This document shows, piece by piece, positions 34,792 to 43,441 of a DNA stretch of 64,000 nucleotides; the first letter of the stretch is position 1; every line of letters begins with the position of its first letter. The notes beneath the pieces were generated by a model. The model searched no databases, had not been told where the DNA came from, and was given only the letters and a program-made list of their open reading frames with translations. The position numbers and the translations under genes are program-made. The DNA is from CAZYQW01 sp964649825 (lineage in GTDB: Bacteria > Planctomycetota > B15-G4 > JADJEK01): NCBI GenBank assembly GCA_964649825.1, contig CAZYQW010000032.1, positions 1 through 64,000 on the forward strand, written 5' to 3'.

Positions 34792-34838
34792 TCGTTCGCG
34801 CGGCGAGCGAACGACGACCGAACCGGAAGGTCGGCGCT

Positions 34839-34998
34839 AGTGGTGTGATTCAGATTGTTGGTGGATGATCCGGAGGTCATCGTCGTCGCTGGCAAGGCGC
34901 GACGACGACCGCGTATTCGAGATACGTCGAGGAGGAGCAACGCAGCCAGCGACGACGAGGGCCCCGGAGAAACGTCAACAACTCTGAATCACACCACT
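34839..34998. repeat. Structured dispersed repeat, copy 2
   Basis: About 160 bases between the convergent kgd and secreted-protein genes; it contains the latter's stop codon. Outer arms 34839-34860 and 34976-34998 are complementary over 22 bases with one bulge. Inner arms CGTCGTCGCTGG/CCAGCGACGACG (34881-34892, 34946-34957) are perfect. The 57-nt core at 34891-34947 matches copy 1, including GGCAAGGCGCGACGACGA and GAGGAGGAGCAACGCAGCC, with a hairpin CGTAT-TCGAG-ATACG. Arm sequences differ completely from copy 1 but keep pairing, which indicates selection or generation of structure rather than sequence. Confidence 0.75.
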
Positions 34999-36169
34999 AC
35001 ATGCCGAAGCGGATCTCGAGGCCCCGCGACGAGGACACGCCTTGCGCGGCCCCGGGGTCGGACTGCAGACCTTGGATGTACAACCTCGCGCCGCACAGGA
35101 GCGGATCGTTCGGAATCGTCGTGGAAATCACGAATCCGGAGCCGGGCAACGGGAGCGCCATCGCGACGATCGGGACGAGAAGGAGGTCCCCGCCCCAGAA
35201 GCCGGGAATCGACGCCGGACTCGATCCCATGAGGAGCAGGACCTGAGTGGCCGTGCCCGACGAGTTCCCGACGCCGAGCGTCACGAGCGCATTGATGAGG
35301 GGTATGCCGTTCAAGACGAGGGACGGGACACCGGTCGTTCCGGGGACGCCGTCGCCGTAATGTCTCGACGTCGCCACGCACGGGCTCACGAACTCGGCGC
35401 CCCGCAGCTCGGAGTACCCCGATCCCCCGATCAACGTCTGCGTGCCGGTCGTCGCGTCGATCGAGAACAACTTGTGACGCCCGCCGATGATCGTGCCGTC
35501 CGAGCGCGCGGCGAGGAACTGGACGAGGCCGCCGCCGTCCGCGCCGACCGTGGGGTTGACGTCCGTCGCCGCGCCCGTGAAGAGGTCGATGGTCAAGAGG
35601 CCGTCGCCGAATGCACCGAGCCCGATGTCCCACGCGTAGAGCGTTCCGTCCGGCGCAAACGCGAGTCCCTGGATGCCGGGGAAGCCCGTGGCACCGACCT
35701 TCAGCAGCGCGTTCGTCGCGACGTCGTACGTCCATAGCTCGTCCGGGTCGCCGTCGACGACGAGATGGAAGAGCCCGTTCACATCGATCGCCATCGCGCG
35801 CACGTCCTTGGCGACCGTGACGACGGGAGTGCCGACTCCGGTCGACGGATCGACGGTGATGATCGTGAATCCGGCGCTGGCGTAGATCGTTCCCGTGACG
35901 TCGACCGCCATTGCGTTGATCGCGACGAAGCCGGTCGGTCCGATGAGCGCGCCCGCGCCGGTCGTCGAGTCGATCGCGAACGCTTGCCCGTTCCACGTGA
36001 CGCCCACCATGTCCTGAGCCGACGCACGCGCGGCCACGAGCGCCGACAGCAAGACCAGGAACCGGCGCACCGGTGCTGCCGCCGCCCTCGCCGATCGGCG
36101 GGATCGACGACGTCGAGCTCGTTCGATTCTCGAGGCGCCGATGATCGGAGCGGCGTGCGACGAGATCAT
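34997..36169 (-). CDS. Secreted propeller-like protein with shared C-terminal domain
   Basis: About 390 residues. The ATG at 36169 is chosen because GGAGGGACC precedes it; the Arg-rich n-region leads to a hydrophobic core (FLVLLSALVAA) and cleavage near RASAQ. The body has repeated units such as AINAMAVDVTGTIYAS, VRAMAIDVNGLFHLV, IQGLAFAPDGTLYAWD and FLAARSDGTIIGG, an NHL/SMP-30-like propeller. The end (about 270-390) is the shared domain: YGDGVPGTTGVPSL, LLLMGSSPAS, and SSRGLEIRF in place of the usual SNG. The stop codon lies in a structured repeat. Confidence 0.75.
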   Translation of the reverse strand: MISSHAAPIIGASRIERARRRRSRRSARAAAAPVRRFLVLLSALVAARASAQDMVGVTWNGQAFAIDSTTGAGALIGPTGFVAINAMAVDVTGTIYASAGFTIITVDPSTGVGTPVVTVAKDVRAMAIDVNGLFHLVVDGDPDELWTYDVATNALLKVGATGFPGIQGLAFAPDGTLYAWDIGLGAFGDGLLTIDLFTGAATDVNPTVGADGGGLVQFLAARSDGTIIGGRHKLFSIDATTGTQTLIGGSGYSELRGAEFVSPCVATSRHYGDGVPGTTGVPSLVLNGIPLINALVTLGVGNSSGTATQVLLLMGSSPASIPGFWGGDLLLVPIVAMALPLPGSGFVISTTIPNDPLLCGARLYIQGLQSDPGAAQGVSSSRGLEIRFGM

Positions 36170-36444
36170 CTGGTCCCTCCGGGAACGACGGACATGATGA
36201 GCGGCCGCGAGGATACCCGACTCCCCCGTGGACCCCGTGGACGAGTCCCGACCCCTCGTGATCTTCGAGGCATGGTCGATCCCGCGGATCGGCCGGGCAT
36301 TCGCGGTTCGATGGCCAGCGCGGGCCGGGGGGCGCCCGTTCGGAACGCGATCCCGGCCGAAAACAAGGTGACGCCCGCGCGGCGCTCCGGATGAGTCCCT
36401 GTGTACCCACTCCTCCATCGACTCCGCGTCAGGACACCTCGCTC

Positions 36445-37917
36445 ATGAAGATCGGCACTCGGGCCACCGCTCCGTTCAGGACCTCGTTCGTCACCGCCGC
36501 CGTGCGGACGTGCACCTTCCTTTCGCTCGCCGCCGCGGCCCCTGCGCAGACCGGCCCGTGGACCGATGGCGAGCTGCTCGTCCGCTGCCAGGTCCTGCCC
36601 TCAGGGCAGCCGGCCATCTTTCGCGTCGTTCCCGAGACCGGCGAGACGGCGGTGCTGACGACCACGCAAGGCTGGGGCGGCTGGGCCGGATCCCTGGTAT
36701 TCGACTCCTATCGTGGCGGGGTGCTCTCCAACATGTCGCTGGCCCCGGACAGCGCCTTCCTCTTCCGATTGTGGCTCGTGTCGCACGACGGCACGGCAGC
36801 GGCGTTGCCCGGGTTCACGGGCAGCTTGCGCGCGCTGGCCTCCGCCGGCGACGGGCGGGTCTTCTTCGTGCGGCACTCGGGCGCGACCCAGGGCCCCAAG
36901 GCCATCGAGTACTTCGACGCCAACGACGTCATTCAGAGCTTGATGCAGAGCGACGGCGTGACCCCGTTCCAGGCCGACGTCGAGCATCTGTTGTACGACG
37001 CACCGAGCAACGCGCTCATCGGCAGCAGCTCGGCCCAGTGGGCGGCCACCCATTGCTCGGCCACCGGCTCCAGCTTGTACCGGTTCCCGCTGTCGGCAGA
37101 CGGACTGCGCGTGACCGGACCAGTGACCTGCACTTCGGTGCCCACGACCCTGCTCTACGGCGACATCATGTCCCTCGATCACCTGCCGGACGGCAACGTG
37201 CTCGTGACCACCGCCACCGCCTTTCTCGGCGCCCCTCACTTCATGCTCTCACTGAATCCGGTCACGCTTGCGGTCGCGGCCTTTGCGGATCCCACGCAGG
37301 GCGACGTGAACGGTGGCATCTGGTCGGCGCGTCTCGGCAAGGCGATCGTCCACGCCAACAGCGGCTCGGCGTGGTGGGAGCCCAACGGATTGCGGTCGTT
37401 CGCTTCCGGTCAGAACGGCTTCGGGACGTTTCTCGCGACGAGCCTGCCGCTGCCCGTCGGAGGCGGCTTCAGCCCCAACGAGATCGTGGCCGAGGTGGAC
37501 GTCAACGGCCCAGCCTGCGATGGCTTCCAGATCCCGTACGGCACGGGTCTCGCCGGTTCCGGCGCGATCGTGCCGCTGCTCGGCGCGGTCGGCTGCCCGG
37601 ACATCGGGAATCCGTTCACGCTGTCGATCAACGGCGTGGTCGGTGGCGCCAATGGCGTGCTCTTCGCCGGCATCGCGCCCGGCGCCGTGCCGTTCATGGG
37701 CGGCACGTTCCTCCTCGGTGGTCCGATTCTCCTGGTGATCCCGATCGCCGTCGGCGGCCCCCCGGGCGTCGCGAACGCGGGCTCGCTCGCCGTACCCGCA
37801 GTGATCGGGGATCCGGTCCTCTCGGGGGTCAGTATCTATCTGCAGGGCGGCTTCTTCGACGCGGCCGCCGTTCAGGGCGTATCGCTCAGCAACGGCATGC
37901 GCCTGCAAGCGAACTGA
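36445..37917 (+). CDS. Secreted propeller-like protein with shared C-terminal domain
   Basis: About 490 residues. The ATG at 36445 starts the signal peptide (long basic n-region, cleavage near APAQ). The body reads as propeller-like strands (VLTTTQGWGGWAGSLVFDSY, SLRALASAGDGRVFFV, GDIMSLDHLPDGNVLVTT) without metal-loop motifs. The C-terminal domain (about 365-490) opens YGTGLAGSGAIVPLLGAVG, has GAVPFMGGTFLLGG and ends in LSNGMRLQAN, the clearest example of the shared domain in this window. The enzyme function is unknown. Confidence 0.75.
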   Translation: MKIGTRATAPFRTSFVTAAVRTCTFLSLAAAAPAQTGPWTDGELLVRCQVLPSGQPAIFRVVPETGETAVLTTTQGWGGWAGSLVFDSYRGGVLSNMSLAPDSAFLFRLWLVSHDGTAAALPGFTGSLRALASAGDGRVFFVRHSGATQGPKAIEYFDANDVIQSLMQSDGVTPFQADVEHLLYDAPSNALIGSSSAQWAATHCSATGSSLYRFPLSADGLRVTGPVTCTSVPTTLLYGDIMSLDHLPDGNVLVTTATAFLGAPHFMLSLNPVTLAVAAFADPTQGDVNGGIWSARLGKAIVHANSGSAWWEPNGLRSFASGQNGFGTFLATSLPLPVGGGFSPNEIVAEVDVNGPACDGFQIPYGTGLAGSGAIVPLLGAVGCPDIGNPFTLSINGVVGGANGVLFAGIAPGAVPFMGGTFLLGGPILLVIPIAVGGPPGVANAGSLAVPAVIGDPVLSGVSIYLQGGFFDAAAVQGVSLSNGMRLQAN

Positions 37918-38177
37918 GCGGCGGCCGGAACCGGGCGCGCGGTGGGGTACGACGAGAGTTCAGGTCATTGCCGAACGCCCCTGCCGATGTCGACTCCATG
38001 AAGCGCGTGCCCGAATGCCCGCCGACCTTGGCGCGCGGAGACGATCTCCGGCCGAGTCCTGCGGACGGCCTGGAATGAGTTCGGATGGGTATTGCATTGG
38101 ATTCGCACTGGGCTGACCACTACCCTCGCTCCTATCCTCAAGACCCGTCCGACGAAACACTCGATAGCGAGACCACG

Positions 38178-38603
38178 ATGCCGACCTCCAAGAGGAAGAC
38201 CTCGAAGGCTGCCGCCGACAAGGCACCAAACCCGGCGTTCGCGTTCCTGATGAAGTTCATGAAGTCCAAGCCGAAGGCTGCGTATGCGGACGCCGCCGCC
38301 GCGGCCAAGAGAGCCGGGCACACCATTTACCCAATCATGTGGGGTCGGGCGCAGATGCTGCTCGGACGCGTCAAGGCGAAGCCTCGCGGCGACGGCAAGG
38401 TCGCCGGTGCCGCCAAGGTCGCGGCGGCTCCGAAAGTGCGCGCGCCGCGTGAGCGCGTTGCCGGTGTTCCCGGCAATGGGGCGTCGATCACCATCGACGG
38501 CGCAGACGTCGAACGCTGGAGTCGGATCGTCGAGAAGCTGAACGGAGGCGGTACCGCGGCGCTCGTGTTTGATGGATCGGAGTGGGCGGTGACCGTTCGG
38601 TAG
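38178..38603 (+). CDS. Small basic Ala/Lys-rich protein of unknown function
   Basis: About 141 residues. The inner ATG (MPTSKRKT) is preferred; a frame extends 31 codons upstream. A Lys-rich head is followed by a helical segment (AFLMKFMKSKPKAAYADAAAAAKRAGHTIYPIMWGRAQMLLG, quoted only to show its helix pattern by its ends AFLMKF and MLLG), an Ala/Lys/Pro linker, and a C-terminal part with ITIDGADVERW and LVFDGSEWAV. The helical motif resembles a short domain seen in small Lys-rich proteins of myxobacteria and planctomycetes, possibly nucleic-acid associated. Genuine coding is supported by codon pattern only. Confidence 0.5.
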   Translation: MPTSKRKTSKAAADKAPNPAFAFLMKFMKSKPKAAYADAAAAAKRAGHTIYPIMWGRAQMLLGRVKAKPRGDGKVAGAAKVAAAPKVRAPRERVAGVPGNGASITIDGADVERWSRIVEKLNGGGTAALVFDGSEWAVTVR

Positions 38604-38885
38604 AGTTCGGCGGGAAGCGAGCCGTCGTCGACTTCGTGCATCCGTGGATCGCCTACAAACGGACGTCACGGGCATCGTTCCACCCGCACCCGGCCGTTCC
38701 TGTCGACGCCGACGTGCCCCATGATCCCGGTGTCGCGAGCCTCGGTGGATCCCTCAGCCCGGACTGGCGACGGCGCACGACCGCGTCCGCCCCGAGGCTC
38801 GGGGAACGGCTTGGACGGCGCGGGCGACGGCTGAATCCGCCCGAATCGACTATGATCGGTCCACCCGTGCATCGGAGGTGACAGG

Positions 38886-40085
38886 ATGCTTCATTGGGCT
38901 CTTATCCCCATGTTCGTCGGCGCGAGCACTTGGACGGTCGATGACGACGCGCCGGCGCACTTCTCATCGATCCAGGCCGCGGTGAGCAGCGCCAGCGTCG
39001 TCGCGGGCGACATCTTGCTCGTGGAGCCGGGTGTCTACGGCGCCGTGAACGTGACCAAGCCGCTCACCGTCCTCGGACGCGCGGGATCCGGTGAAGTCCA
39101 TGTGAACGTGCTCCTCCAGGCGACCGGAATCTCCACCTTGACCGTGTCCGGCCTCACGCTGGACGAGGTCGATTTCGCGGGCGTCACGGCTCGGGTGTTC
39201 CTCGACGACTGCGTCATCGGAGGGCCGTCGATCCATCCACCCGTTGGGCCGGGCACCGTCACGATCTCGCAATGCGCGGACGTCCATCTGTCGCGTTGCG
39301 TGATTCGCGCGACGTTCGACGCGAACGCCGTGACGATCTCCAACTCCTACGCGACGCTCGTCGATTGCGACGTCCTCGGTGGTCCGGGGTCCGCAGGGCT
39401 GAGCGACGGCTATCCGGGCGGGGATGGAGTAAGGATCGAGAACGCTACGCTCCTGATGACCGGAGGTCGAATCGAGGGAGGCGCGGAGGGAGGCGGGCAA
39501 GTCGATGGCCCCGCCGGCCACGGGATCCGCTCGACCGCGAGCACGCTGATCCTGCGGGGCATGTCGACGAGCGAGATCACGGGCGGCTTCGTCGATGGAG
39601 CGTTCGGTGACACACCCGGCACGTCCGTGTTCATGCTGAGCGGCGGAATGGTGGTGTGGGGAGGACTATCGCTCCCGGACGGGATCATGAACGCCGGATC
39701 GGGAATCGTGAAGCACGCCGCGGTGCCCGAGCCTTTCCTGAGCTTTACCGGAAGCGACACCCCAGGGTCGCTGCGTCAGGTCCGGCTCCACGGCCCGCTT
39801 GGCGCCTCGGCGATTGTCGTGGCGTCGTGCGGTCCCGCGCATCTGGTGACGCCCGCGTACGACCTGCCGATCCTGCTCGATCCGAACAAGTTCGTCATCA
39901 CCCTGGGCACGACGTCGCTCGGCAACGACACGCCGGCGACGATCCTCGCGTTCTTCGTGCCGGTCGGCGCTCCGTTCGCCGGGCTGGAGCTGCATCTCCA
40001 GGCGTACTTCCCGACGCTGACGAGCGTCACCCAGCCGGGGGCCGGTGTACTGACCAACTCGGTCGTCGCCGTCGGTAAGTTCTGA
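38886..40085 (+). CDS. Right-handed parallel beta-helix (pectin-lyase-like) exoprotein
   Basis: About 399 residues with a perfect GGAGGTGA ribosome site. The N-terminus is a short hydrophobic segment (LIPMFVGAS) leading directly into WTVDDDAPAHFSSIQAAVSSA, the standard entry to planctomycete beta-helix proteins. Repeated short strands follow (LTVSGLTLDEV, VHLSRCVIRAT, YATLVDCDVLGG, LLMTGGRIEGG), typical of a Pbl1/right-handed helix. The last 110 residues are a beta domain distantly like the shared C-terminal domain. No catalytic residues are evident. Probably a surface adhesin or carbohydrate-binding protein. Confidence 0.7.
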   Translation: MLHWALIPMFVGASTWTVDDDAPAHFSSIQAAVSSASVVAGDILLVEPGVYGAVNVTKPLTVLGRAGSGEVHVNVLLQATGISTLTVSGLTLDEVDFAGVTARVFLDDCVIGGPSIHPPVGPGTVTISQCADVHLSRCVIRATFDANAVTISNSYATLVDCDVLGGPGSAGLSDGYPGGDGVRIENATLLMTGGRIEGGAEGGGQVDGPAGHGIRSTASTLILRGMSTSEITGGFVDGAFGDTPGTSVFMLSGGMVVWGGLSLPDGIMNAGSGIVKHAAVPEPFLSFTGSDTPGSLRQVRLHGPLGASAIVVASCGPAHLVTPAYDLPILLDPNKFVITLGTTSLGNDTPATILAFFVPVGAPFAGLELHLQAYFPTLTSVTQPGAGVLTNSVVAVGKF

Positions 40086-40510
40086 ATCGCTTCACGCGCC
40101 GTTCGGTCGGCGGACCCGACCGCGATTCCGACGTGGAATGCTCCAAGGTGCGAGAGACCTGCCCGCGCTCTTCCACGAGCCCCGAGGCATAAGGCGCATC
40201 CACGGGAAAGTGCATTCGCGGCTCTCGCCGGAGAAGAGGCAGAATCAGGAGGGGCCTTCAGGTTCTGGCGGGCAGAACGGTCTGCCGCACAGACGGCACG
40301 CCCTCAGCTCGCGCCCTTGCGCACGATGGCGGAGATCTTGGCCTCGGTCGCGTCGTCCAGCGCAGCCCTCCTCGCGGGTGAAGTTCGCCTTTTCCGGTGA
40401 GGCCGGCCCGCCTGGATCGGGGCTCGCGACGCGAGGCGTGATTCTCGTCGATGTCGCTACGATCTTCGCCCGTGCTACCGCGTCACAGGACCGAACGACT
40501 GGAGAGATCG
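40086..40510. other. Intergenic region
   Basis: About 425 bases without a convincing gene. On the - strand, 40304-40400 reads like the last 30 codons of a decayed reading frame (LDDATEAKISAIVRKGAS then stop, with a one-base slip upstream), too short to identify. A GGAGAG ribosome site precedes the next gene. Confidence 0.35.
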
Positions 40511-40819
40511 ATGCACGACATGAAATACATGAAGCGGCTGTCGAAGCTGGGCGAGCTCGCGCCGGACGCCTGGAAGAAGTTCGTGGAGTTCGACCAGGCG
40601 GCGTTCGCGGACGGGGCGCTCCCGGTGAAGACGAAGGAGCTGCTCGCGATCGCCGTCGCGCTGACGACGCAGTGCTCGTACTGCATCGAGATCCACGCGC
40701 GCAAGGCGCGCAAGGCGGGAGCGACCGACGCCGAAATCGCGGAGACCGCCCTGGTCGCCGCGGCGATCCGAGCCGGCGGGGCGGTCACGCACGCCACCCA
40801 CGTGCTGCCCGATCCGTAG
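40511..40819 (+). CDS. AhpD-like carboxymuconolactone decarboxylase family protein
   Basis: About 102 residues, all helical. The active-site motif CSYCIEIHARKA puts Cys at 55 and 58 and His at 62, the redox CxxC...H arrangement of AhpD-type alkylhydroperoxidases. The family adds KTKELLAIAVALTTQC and GATDAEIAET, both present. It probably acts as a small peroxidase or disulfide reductase in the cytoplasm. The start has GGAGAG seven bases upstream. It is monocistronic and converges on the ATP-grasp gene. Confidence 0.9.
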   Translation: MHDMKYMKRLSKLGELAPDAWKKFVEFDQAAFADGALPVKTKELLAIAVALTTQCSYCIEIHARKARKAGATDAEIAETALVAAAIRAGGAVTHATHVLPDP

Positions 40820-40843
40820 CCGCACGGAGGTCCGACATCCGGG

Positions 40844-41866
40844 TCACGCGTGCGCCCCGCGGCTGAGCCCGAGCGCGAGGATCTTCCCGATCAGCTCCGG
40901 ATACGACAACCCGAACGCCTCGGCCGAAGCCGCAAGCTCCTCGTCCTTGCCGATGTCGGGGTTCGGGTTCGCCTCGAGGAAGTAGAGCTGTCCATCGGGG
41001 GTCAACCGGTAGTCGATGCGCGCGTAGCCGTCGAGCTCGAGCACCTTGTAGATGCGCTTCGTCGTCCGGACGATCTTCTCCTGCATCCCGTCGGGCAGCT
41101 CGCCGGCCGGTCCCTGCATGATCCCGACGCGCTGCTGATACTCCGGATCGTGCTTCACCTTCGCGGTGGCGATCGCCTCATGGCGCGCCGGGAGATTCTC
41201 GAAGAAGAGCTCCCACACCGGGAACACGGTCAGACGCTCGTTGCCGAGCACGCCGCAGTAGAGCTCGCGCCCCTCTATGTACTGCTCCACGATCGCGTCC
41301 GTGCCGATGCTCTCATGGACGAAACGCACGCGCTCCGCGAGCGCCGCGTCGCCCTCGACCACCGACGCTTGCGAGATGCCCTCGGACGAATCCGCGGTCA
41401 GGCTCTTCACGATGACCGGATAGGTCAGTCCCTTCGTTCGCCTCGGCTTATGGCGACGCGGCACCGTCATGAACGAGGGATACTGGATCCGGTGGTATCC
41501 GACCAGCTTCTTGCTCAGTCCCTTCCCTCGTGAGATCACCAGCCCCCGCGGGTTGCATCCGGTGTAGGGCACGCGCAGGAGCTCGAGGTAGCTGACCACG
41601 TGCTGGTCCATCTCGACCTGTCCGAAGAACTCCTCGAGCAGATTGAAGACGATGTGGGGCTTGAAGCCTCTGACCTCGTCGTGGATCGGGCGGAGCTCGT
41701 GCTGCACCCCGACGACCTTCACCACGTGGTGGAGCTCGCGCAGCGTCTGGATCACGTCGTACAGCGAAATCCACGTTTGCCGCTCCTTCGGCGTCGTCCC
41801 CTCGAGCGACTCCGGCGGCATGAGGTCCGGATGGAGCAGAACGACGACGCGGAGCCTCTTCCTCAC
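40844..41866 (-). CDS. D-alanine-D-alanine-ligase-like ATP-grasp enzyme
   Basis: About 340 residues. I place the start at a GTG whose last bases form the stop of the upstream metallopeptidase gene (GTGA overlap); a TTG twelve bases earlier is possible. Landmarks: VVVLLHPDLMPP at the N-terminus, IVFNLLEEFFG, VPYTGCNPRGL, YPVIVKSLTADSSEGISQASVV (ATP-binding loop), EQYIEGRELYCGVLG and RIDYRLTPDGQLYFLEANPNPDIG with the metal-binding Glu/Asn. This subgroup pairs with a putative zinc peptidase and is presumably a peptide-bond or amino-acid ligase; no substrate is known. A decayed copy of its 3' end lies at 51.4-51.6 kb. Confidence 0.85.
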   Translation of the reverse strand: MRKRLRVVVLLHPDLMPPESLEGTTPKERQTWISLYDVIQTLRELHHVVKVVGVQHELRPIHDEVRGFKPHIVFNLLEEFFGQVEMDQHVVSYLELLRVPYTGCNPRGLVISRGKGLSKKLVGYHRIQYPSFMTVPRRHKPRRTKGLTYPVIVKSLTADSSEGISQASVVEGDAALAERVRFVHESIGTDAIVEQYIEGRELYCGVLGNERLTVFPVWELFFENLPARHEAIATAKVKHDPEYQQRVGIMQGPAGELPDGMQEKIVRTTKRIYKVLELDGYARIDYRLTPDGQLYFLEANPNPDIGKDEELAASAEAFGLSYPELIGKILALGLSRGAHA

Positions 41867-42906
41867 AGCGCGATCCAACTTCGCCGGCTGTAGTGGAAGT
41901 GCATCGTCTGAACCGTGAGCAGCACGGCAAAGTCCATGCAGAGCTTCCGTTCGGAACCGACCGCGCGCAGCTTGAGGTCTCGGCAGCGCTCGATCATGTC
42001 CTTCAGGACCTGGTCGAGAGTGTACTGATACTCCCCGGTCCAGCGAGCGACGAGCTTCCGAATCTCGGTTCGGTTGCGGCGCAGGAACGCGGACGCACGC
42101 TCACGGTTCGCGTGGCGCGGATCGTCGCTGAAGAGCTTGACGAGATGACGGTCGTAGACGTCGGGATAACCGACGGAGTACTGCTCGACCTTCTGCTCGT
42201 AGTACTCGCGCAGCGTCATCGTGAGCTGATCGACGTGATCGTCGCAGCGCCGCGTCCGCACGAGTGGAGCGCGACGCTTCACCTCCTCCATCAACTCGTC
42301 GACGTACTCGAGCTTCTGCAGCGCGGGCCAGCCCTCGTAGCGCTTGCGCCAGTGCGTCTTGGACTGCAGCCAGACCGCGAACGTCTCGGCGAAGTCCTCG
42401 TCGGGGTGGCTCTGCGCGTAGAACAGCCGCAAGTGCTGGACGTGGTTACGGCTGGTCGGGTTCGGCCGGTACGCGTCGGGATAACGTTGCGACGATCGAC
42501 CGAAGAGCTGCTGCCAACGGCGCCGCCGGTGGAGGCGATACGCGTGCTGAAGCGCGTGCCCGCATTCGTGGCGCAGGATGCGCAGGCACTCCTTGCGATC
42601 CGCTCCCTCGCACTCGAGCATCTTGGAGCGCTCGAGGTTCATGAGTCGCCGGTGGCAGAGGTAGAAGGGGAGCGCGATCCCTGGCACGTCCTTGGGGGAG
42701 AACCAGTCGGACGAGATCCAGACGTGCGGCCGGAACCGGATGCCGCGGCGCTTCATGTCCTCGAAGAGCTCCTCGACGCGGTCCTCGAGCGGACTGGCCG
42801 CAAGCTCGAGACCGAGGTCGCAGAGCCGCATGTCGAGCAGCCGTTCGTTCGAGAAGCGAATCCACGGATGCGCCGTCGTGCGACGCCGCGACGGGCGGTC
42901 GCCCAT
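41863..42906 (-). CDS. Putative zinc-binding metallopeptidase
   Basis: About 347 residues (ATG; a GTG three bases earlier has slightly better ribosome-site spacing). The zinc motif is ILRHECGHALQHAY (HExxH form HECGH), with a downstream Glu in HPDEDFAETFAVWL as third-ligand candidate. There is no signal peptide, so it is probably cytoplasmic. It is coupled to the ATP-grasp ligase gene by GTGA, a pairing I recall from other bacteria, which suggests one builds and the other trims the same small peptide or amino-acid conjugate. That role is inference. Confidence 0.8.
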   Translation of the reverse strand: MGDRPSRRRTTAHPWIRFSNERLLDMRLCDLGLELAASPLEDRVEELFEDMKRRGIRFRPHVWISSDWFSPKDVPGIALPFYLCHRRLMNLERSKMLECEGADRKECLRILRHECGHALQHAYRLHRRRRWQQLFGRSSQRYPDAYRPNPTSRNHVQHLRLFYAQSHPDEDFAETFAVWLQSKTHWRKRYEGWPALQKLEYVDELMEEVKRRAPLVRTRRCDDHVDQLTMTLREYYEQKVEQYSVGYPDVYDRHLVKLFSDDPRHANRERASAFLRRNRTEIRKLVARWTGEYQYTLDQVLKDMIERCRDLKLRAVGSERKLCMDFAVLLTVQTMHFHYSRRSWIAL

Positions 42907-43134
42907 CACGGCCGCGCCTCATTGGAACTCGTGCCAAACATGGCGGCCGAACCTAGATGACAGATCACGATTCGGCAATGGTCCGAAGCCCGAGCCGAAT
43001 CCGCTCCGGTCCCCGTACCCGTTCCGTCGGCGCGTGCCCGTGCCCGCGACCGCGCTATGATCTCCGCCGGTTTCGGTTGCGCGGCCGCAACTCCCCACCT
43101 GATCCACCTCGGCCGCAGCGGGAGGCACCATCCC

Positions 43135-43434
43135 ATGGCCGACGTTCACGCGCTGTCGTCCGACGAGATCGAGCGGCGCCTCTCCGAGCATCCGGAATGG
43201 AAGCTCGGCCAGGGCTGCATCGAGCGAAGCCTCCTGTTCGGCGACTTCGTCGAGGCGTTCGGCTTCATGACGAGCGTCGCGCTGGTCGCGGAGCAGGCGA
43301 ACCACCACCCGGACTGGACGAACGTCTACAACCGGGTCGCGATCCGGCTCTCCACGCACGACGTCGGCGGGATCTCCGATCGGGACTTCGAGCTCGCGTC
43401 CCGGATCGACGTGATCGCCGCGCGTTGCGGCTGA
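43135..43434 (+). CDS. phhB: 4a-hydroxytetrahydrobiopterin dehydratase (pterin-4a-carbinolamine dehydratase)
   Basis: About 99 residues, the normal family length. The signature is present: [29 protein letters not shown], with the two adjacent active-site His and the third His in THD. It dehydrates 4a-hydroxytetrahydrobiopterin during recycling of the cofactor of aromatic amino-acid hydroxylases; bacterial homologues may also serve molybdopterin or folate metabolism. GGGAGG lies upstream of the ATG. No phenylalanine hydroxylase gene is nearby. Confidence 0.93.
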   Translation: MADVHALSSDEIERRLSEHPEWKLGQGCIERSLLFGDFVEAFGFMTSVALVAEQANHHPDWTNVYNRVAIRLSTHDVGGISDRDFELASRIDVIAARCG

Positions 43435-43441
43435 CCGGGCG

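Noticed and set aside
40304..40400. Possible gene remnant on the - strand ending AIVRKGAS
   Set aside because: Only about 30 codons with a one-base slip; no family could be assigned, so it is not listed as a pseudogene.
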